From Pantoea sp. RIT-PI-b (GTDB lineage: Bacteria > Pseudomonadota > Gammaproteobacteria > Enterobacterales > Enterobacteriaceae): 64,000 nucleotides of DNA. Made by a program: the position numbers and the translations under genes. The notes beneath the pieces are model-generated. The model did no database searches. It was not told the origin of the DNA and saw only the letters and a list, made by a program, of their open reading frames with translations. Location of the stretch: NCBI RefSeq assembly GCF_001187905.1, contig NZ_LGIS01000033.1:310001-374000 (forward strand), read 5' to 3'. Shown one piece after another: positions 60,186-64,000 of this stretch (position 1 is the stretch's first letter; each line of letters opens with the position of its first letter).

Positions 60186-60203
60186 GCAGTAACATCAACG
60201 CGA

Positions 60204-60229
60204 GGCGGCCTGAGGGCCGCCTTTTTTTT
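60204..60229 (+). terminator. Intrinsic terminator after the OmpA-domain gene
   Basis: GGCGGCC-TGAG-GGCCGCC followed by eight T. Confidence 0.93.
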
Positions 60230-60266
60230 GCCTGTTATTCACCATGTAAAGCAAAAAAATAAACCG

Positions 60267-60283
60267 AGATGCGTCTTGTAGCC
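60267..60283 (+). promoter_or_regulatory. Possible divergent copy of the adhesin-locus motif
   Basis: AGATGCGTCTTGTAGCC matches copy 1 extended (AGACCCGGCTTGTAGCC, 41155-41171) at 14 of 17 positions. It lies 100 bases before the lipoprotein gene. Confidence 0.35.
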
Positions 60284-60383
60284 GCAGCACAAGAATATTC
60301 TTATCATCACGCCATATTCAGGTTATGAATTTTCCCTGCCGGGAAACCCTATTTTCTTCTTAAATCTATTTAACGGTAATGTA

Positions 60384-60809
60384 ATGAAAAAATTGATTCC
60401 TGCGGTAACCGCATTATTTATTCTCTCGGGTTGCGCTGCCACCAATAAACCTGCGTCTAAAACGCCTGCTACCGATAAATCCGCCACGCCGAGCGTGGTG
60501 ATGCCCGCGCCAGCAGCGCAGCCGGCACGCGTTAGCACGGCGGAAGGGCAGACCCAGGATTACGCCTCACGCATGATGCAGTGCCGCAAGGAGCTGGATG
60601 CGCTACAGATGTACAGCGCCACTAAGCATCAGCAGTTCAGCGCCGAGTTTAATCGCACCGCAGGGCAGCTGAAGAAATACCTCGAAGTGAAAAACAATAT
60701 CGGCATGGACGTTAACGATCTGGCCATGCCGAAATATCAATTTGCCATTCGCGACGTTTGCTTCCGAATTAAAACGCAGCTGGCGACCAGCATCGTCACC
60801 GCGAAGTAA
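60384..60809 (+). CDS. Small lipoprotein in the adhesin locus
   Basis: A 141-aa predicted lipoprotein (MKKLIPAVTALFILSGCAAT; lipobox LSGC, Cys 17). A Pro/Ala/Ser-rich stretch (about 20-55) precedes a helical domain (about 60-140) with two Cys (MMQCRKELDAL, IRDVCFRIKT) likely disulfide-bonded. A+A after the Cys predicts the outer membrane. No family recognised. Its place inside the locus suggests a role in adhesin export or anchoring. Confidence 0.8.
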   Translation: MKKLIPAVTALFILSGCAATNKPASKTPATDKSATPSVVMPAPAAQPARVSTAEGQTQDYASRMMQCRKELDALQMYSATKHQQFSAEFNRTAGQLKKYLEVKNNIGMDVNDLAMPKYQFAIRDVCFRIKTQLATSIVTAK

Positions 60810-61104
60810 GGGTTTAACTTTGTCATTCTCTCTGCGTAATGATGCGCAGATTTTATTTAGCGGTCGAGATAGTCACACGATAATTAATCGGCAAGCCATC
60901 TCTTAGTTTATTAAGCGCCGACCTTTGGATAGCAATCAATAACCGAATAGAGCAGCTTCAACCTCACCGGGAGCCTGATGTTTCATCGCTGCCTATCGCT
61001 TGAGGCATTAGGTCTGGAGCTTTTACTCTGCGGTTATTTTCATTGCTGAGCACAGCGGCGTTTACGCCGCTTTTTTTTTCACAGCGCCCCAGGAAATTTT
61101 AACC
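60810..61104. other. 295-bp intergenic region with a terminator
   Basis: It holds a strong intrinsic terminator at 61055-61079 just before the next gene; no ORF with a ribosome site was seen. Confidence 0.5.
61055..61079 (+). terminator. Intrinsic terminator before the degenerate OmpA-like gene
   Basis: GCGGCG-TTTA-CGCCGC followed by nine T. It is only 26 bases before the 61105 start, so that gene would need a promoter inside the T-tract region or read-through. Confidence 0.85.
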
Positions 61105-61911
61105 ATGTCTGCGGTAAAGCGTCACATCTTCTGCTTCATGCTGCTGGCACCTTGCCTGCCAGCCGCCTCGGCCTCAACCATTGAGTCCAGTAAGTTTGGC
61201 GAGCCCTATTCCAAACATCAGCCGGTTACCCAGCAGTTAAGCCAGGTGATCTTTTATCGCCCGTTAGCCGAGATCACCGCGAACGGCGGGGCCACGGTGT
61301 ATATCGATGGCAAAATGCACACCAGCCTGTTGCCCGGCGGGTATACCTCCTTTTGCGTGCCGCCGGGTATTCATAGCCTTGGCGTGCGCTTAAGTCGATT
61401 TTTACCCGCAGCCGGTGAGGAGCGCGCGCTGTTCCTGACCACCATGAAGCCAGGTCGCACCTACTTCCTGCGCGTCGATGAGCAAGCCCTGCTGGACCAA
61501 CCGCCTGAACCGGTGCGCGTGTTGCCAGGTGAAAAAGAGGTGCAGCATACGCGCCGCCAGGCTCATTTACTCTCGCGCGCCACCTCTGTCATTCCTTGCG
61601 CCTTCGATTACGCCCGCGCCCAACCGATGATTGATTATCTGCTGCCTAACACCTCGCTGTTTACCGACAACACCACACTTTCTCAGCAGGGACGCGAAGC
61701 CATTTCCGATCTGGCGGTACAAATTCGTCGCAATCACAACTGGATCAATCAGCTGCGCGTGGTGTTTGGTGCTGAAGTCGCCAGCGGCCGTCCGCAGCGT
61801 GAGGCGCAGATTCGCCAGGCGCTGATTGATGCCGCGATTGCGCCCAACACCATCGTGTTTGATCAGGCGATGCACCCGCAGCAAAACATGCTGATTCTGC
61901 AAGTCAACTAA
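61105..61911 (+). CDS. Paralog of the OmpA-domain protein with degenerate OmpA-like end
   Basis: A 268-aa secreted protein, signal peptide ending ASA (about 24). The N-terminal domain (IFYRPLAEITANGGATVYID ... CVPPGIHSLGVRL) clearly parallels the 59295 protein. The C-terminal part keeps OmpA-like spacing (REAISDLAVQIRRNHNWINQ ... PQREAQIRQALIDAAI), but the peptidoglycan-binding GHTD and NRRV motifs are absent. It likely no longer binds peptidoglycan (inference). Confidence 0.78.
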   Translation: MSAVKRHIFCFMLLAPCLPAASASTIESSKFGEPYSKHQPVTQQLSQVIFYRPLAEITANGGATVYIDGKMHTSLLPGGYTSFCVPPGIHSLGVRLSRFLPAAGEERALFLTTMKPGRTYFLRVDEQALLDQPPEPVRVLPGEKEVQHTRRQAHLLSRATSVIPCAFDYARAQPMIDYLLPNTSLFTDNTTLSQQGREAISDLAVQIRRNHNWINQLRVVFGAEVASGRPQREAQIRQALIDAAIAPNTIVFDQAMHPQQNMLILQVN

Positions 61912-61945
61912 GCAGCGACGGGTAATTGAGCCCAGGCCCGCTTCC

Positions 61946-61959
61946 AAGACCTGGCTTAT
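61946..61959 (+). promoter_or_regulatory. Adhesin-locus motif, copy 3
   Basis: AAGACCTGGCTTAT (12 of 14 identical to copies 1 and 2), 121 bases before the 62081 start, the same distance as copy 2 has from its gene. Confidence 0.5.
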
Positions 61960-62080
61960 GGTGACATTCGCGTTAAAACACCAGAATTGTCTGAAAGATT
62001 GGGTCAGCAGGGGCTGGCCCGACATGGAAAACCAACCCGATAGATTGATTACGCAATTTTGCGCAATAAGGACAACCAGC

Positions 62081-63388
62081 ATGAACATTCATTCATCTAC
62101 TCAGGCCGGGACAGCACCTGCAGCATGGCTGTCCGGTCGTTTTCTGCCACACATTTTTGCCGGGGATCGCCCGGAGAAATTCAAATCAACCGAGTGGTCG
62201 ACACTCGACGTCCGTAACCACGCCTGGTCTGAAGGCGGTCAACTGATGCAGTCGCTTAACCAGGCTAACGGCATCACCAGTCTGCACGGTTTAGTGGTGC
62301 ACGGCGCTGCCTGCGCGTCACTGCTGGCGCTGGGCAGCATGGCTGCAGTAGGACGTGAAAGTAGCTATGAATTGGTGATGGCGAACGTGGCTTATGCCAC
62401 ACCGGGCGGGGAGTTTATCGGCCAGTGGCCAACGCCGGTCACGCCGGTAGAGCCGCAGCAGCCCGCGAGCGAAACCCGTAAAGGTGACGAGCAGCACAAT
62501 GAGATTTTCATGCCAGTGGTTGAAGATGTGGCGCTGAGCGAACCGCAAAGCCAGCAAACGGTGCAGGAAGAGGTGCTGGTCAGCCATCAGGTTGACAACG
62601 AAATGCCCAAAACGGTCTTCGAGCAGCTGATTCTGACCGCAGAAGAGTTACCGGCGCTGGAGGAAGCGGAGAAGGCCGTCACGGCGAATCCTATCGTGCA
62701 CTTTAGCGTTGAGGCGGTTAACGCACAGCAAGGTGCGTTGCCGGAATCGGGTATTTCTCATGACGATCGCCCGAGCTTTAAGGGGCAAGCCGCACCCGGT
62801 AGCCTGATTGAATTGGTGAACCAGCATGGCGAGATTCTCGGCAGCAGTGTGGTAGACCAAAGCGGTCACTGGTACATCGAACTGCATCAACCCCTGGACA
62901 ATGGCAGCTACGACTTCAGCTTCTACACCACCGGTAGCGATGGCGTGCGTGAGATGGCAGGGCAAAACCTGCATCTGATTATTGCCGTTGCACCGGTCAT
63001 GGTCGAACCCGTCATTGTCGAGAGCGGACTACCGATTATCGATGCACCCTCCTTCAGCGTGCTGCCGATAATCGAAAATGAACCGGTACTTAATCTTGAC
63101 CTGATTGTGGCGGTTGAGCCGGTGCAAGTGGCCAGCGATTTCGCGTTTGGCCTTAGCGATCTGCTGCTGGATAGCGCCACGGAGCTGCTGTTTGTTGAAT
63201 CCCCTGATCAAACCCTGGCGACATTCGATGAATCTGCGCTGCAGATGCTGATCCATCCACAAGGCGGCATCACGCTGTGGCAAGAGCAGGAGGATCTGGC
63301 ACTGATGGGGATTGAATACACACCAACGGCGGCCGCCCTCAGCACCGACGCGATGTTGGCTGACCTGATGGCTCAATATAACGACTAA
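62081..63388 (+). CDS. Single-Ig protein of the adhesin locus, unknown function
   Basis: A 435-aa protein with no clear Sec signal. A short hydrophobic stretch (VVHGAACASLLALGSMAAVG, about 74-93) is followed by an acidic Pro/Gln linker, one Bap-type Ig-like domain (about 210-300; SHDDRPSFKGQAAPGSLIEL) and an acidic C-terminal tail ending LSTDAMLADLMAQYND, similar in style to the end of the 985-aa protein. ATG 62081 has AAGGA upstream; a longer frame to 61958 lacks one. It may be a further type I substrate or a linker (inference). Confidence 0.72.
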   Translation: MNIHSSTQAGTAPAAWLSGRFLPHIFAGDRPEKFKSTEWSTLDVRNHAWSEGGQLMQSLNQANGITSLHGLVVHGAACASLLALGSMAAVGRESSYELVMANVAYATPGGEFIGQWPTPVTPVEPQQPASETRKGDEQHNEIFMPVVEDVALSEPQSQQTVQEEVLVSHQVDNEMPKTVFEQLILTAEELPALEEAEKAVTANPIVHFSVEAVNAQQGALPESGISHDDRPSFKGQAAPGSLIELVNQHGEILGSSVVDQSGHWYIELHQPLDNGSYDFSFYTTGSDGVREMAGQNLHLIIAVAPVMVEPVIVESGLPIIDAPSFSVLPIIENEPVLNLDLIVAVEPVQVASDFAFGLSDLLLDSATELLFVESPDQTLATFDESALQMLIHPQGGITLWQEQEDLALMGIEYTPTAAALSTDAMLADLMAQYND

Positions 63389-63427
63389 CCGGGAGCGCGG
63401 GTGGCAAGTTGTCACCCGCTGTATCTA

Positions 63428-63937
63428 ATGAAAAAACAGATCATTTTTGCGCTGCTGGCGTGTTTTGCATCGGCATACGTGCAGGCGATTTCGCCGACGC
63501 CGCCATCCCCGACGACGTCTGCAGACCGCCTTGCTGACGGTAAGCCGGGCGCCAACCAGGTGAGAGTGGTCTATTACCGCAAGGACGACCGCGTCGGCGA
63601 TGGGGTCGCCAATCTGTATGTCGACGGTGAGTTTCATGCCGCGCTGCTGCCCAATAGTTATAACGTTTTTTGCCTGACGCCAGGACGGCACTTTATTGGT
63701 TCGTGGTTCAAAGAGGCGCCGCACTATTTAGGTAAAGAGGCGCCGACGCAGGAGTACCAATTCAAAGCGGGCGAAACAATTTTTCTACGCGTTGATGCCT
63801 CATATAATGGTCGTTCGCTTATCAAACAAAAACAGCAGGTTGAATTGGAATCTGTTGGCTTACACGAAAGTATTCATATGCTTTCCCGAGCTTCAGCCGT
63901 TGTCCCCTGCAAAAGTGGTGTTTTTGATGCTTCCTGA
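63428..63937 (+). CDS. Third paralog, N-terminal domain only
   Basis: A 169-aa secreted protein (MKKQIIFALLACFASAYVQA signal, cleaved after about residue 20). It has the same N-terminal domain as the proteins at 59295 and 61105 (VVYYRKDDRVGDGVANLYVD ... CLTPGRHFIGSWF; HMLSRASAVVPC) and stops where the OmpA-like domain would begin. No frameshift remnant of an OmpA domain is visible in the 60 bases after the stop. Start at 63428 is set by the signal peptide. Confidence 0.8.
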   Translation: MKKQIIFALLACFASAYVQAISPTPPSPTTSADRLADGKPGANQVRVVYYRKDDRVGDGVANLYVDGEFHAALLPNSYNVFCLTPGRHFIGSWFKEAPHYLGKEAPTQEYQFKAGETIFLRVDASYNGRSLIKQKQQVELESVGLHESIHMLSRASAVVPCKSGVFDAS

Positions 63938-64000
63938 TGTTATACCCTTGCAGTGTGAGCGCGTAGCTACCTGCTTTTAATTAACACAAGTTATTGTTAA

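Noticed and set aside
63428..63937. Frameshifted remnant of an OmpA domain after the third paralog
   Set aside because: The 60 bases after the stop show no OmpA-like coding in any frame; the window ends soon after.

Overview
The window reads as chromosome of an enterobacterium, most likely Erwiniaceae (Pantoea/Erwinia type). The evidence is a full mal regulon, close orthologs of E. coli yajD, yaiL, eptB and fliD, bglGFB-type antitermination, and FliA promoters that match the enterobacterial consensus. No rRNA, tRNA, CRISPR array, prophage or insertion sequence was recognised. The window begins just upstream of malK, and its last genes belong to a locus that probably continues past the end.

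Layout. 1-11.2 kb: maltose/maltodextrin genes (malK-lamB-malM on +, malQ-malP on -, malT on +). 11.2-18.5 kb: small metabolic and regulatory genes (MBL hydrolase/LysR pair, two GNATs, a quinone-reductase-like flavoprotein with its TetR regulator, a flavin-binding oxidase-like protein, a DHA2-type MFS exporter divergent from a GlxA-type AraC regulator). 18.5-25.5 kb: lipoproteins, secreted hydroxyisourate hydrolase, two KGG stress proteins, a YciE/F-like ferritin-fold protein, a chemoreceptor, and a second methionine aminopeptidase in an operon with a ParD-like protein. 25.8-32.5 kb: sugar porter, YoaK, and a beta-glucoside PTS with 6-phospho-beta-glucosidase and a convergent BglG antiterminator; both bgl transcripts carry an RNA antiterminator and terminator. 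32.7-41 kb: an orphan fliD, yajD, the folate-independent methionine synthase pair mesX-mesD with a structured leader, eptB, yaiL, an RluA-type pseudouridine synthase and a cold-shock-domain protein.

41.2-64 kb is an accessory surface-adhesion locus and the most interesting part. It holds a 985-aa Ig-repeat protein with a Pro-Glu-Pro hinge, an EvgS/BvgS-like hybrid kinase with a response regulator that has Glu in place of the phospho-acceptor Asp, a 3258-aa BapA-like adhesin with 26 Ig-like repeats (8 of them duplicated as a block), three paralogous secreted proteins (one with an intact OmpA peptidoglycan-binding domain, one with a degenerate one, one without), a lipoprotein, and a small single-Ig protein. 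None of the Ig-repeat proteins has a Sec signal, which fits type I secretion, but no type I secretion genes lie in the window. A near-identical 14-bp motif (AAGACCCGGCTTGT) lies upstream of the three Ig-repeat genes, suggesting one regulon, perhaps under the embedded two-component system.

Three genes outside any flagellar cluster (fliD, a chemoreceptor, a small lipoprotein) have good FliA (sigma-28) promoters, so parts of the motility regulon are scattered here.
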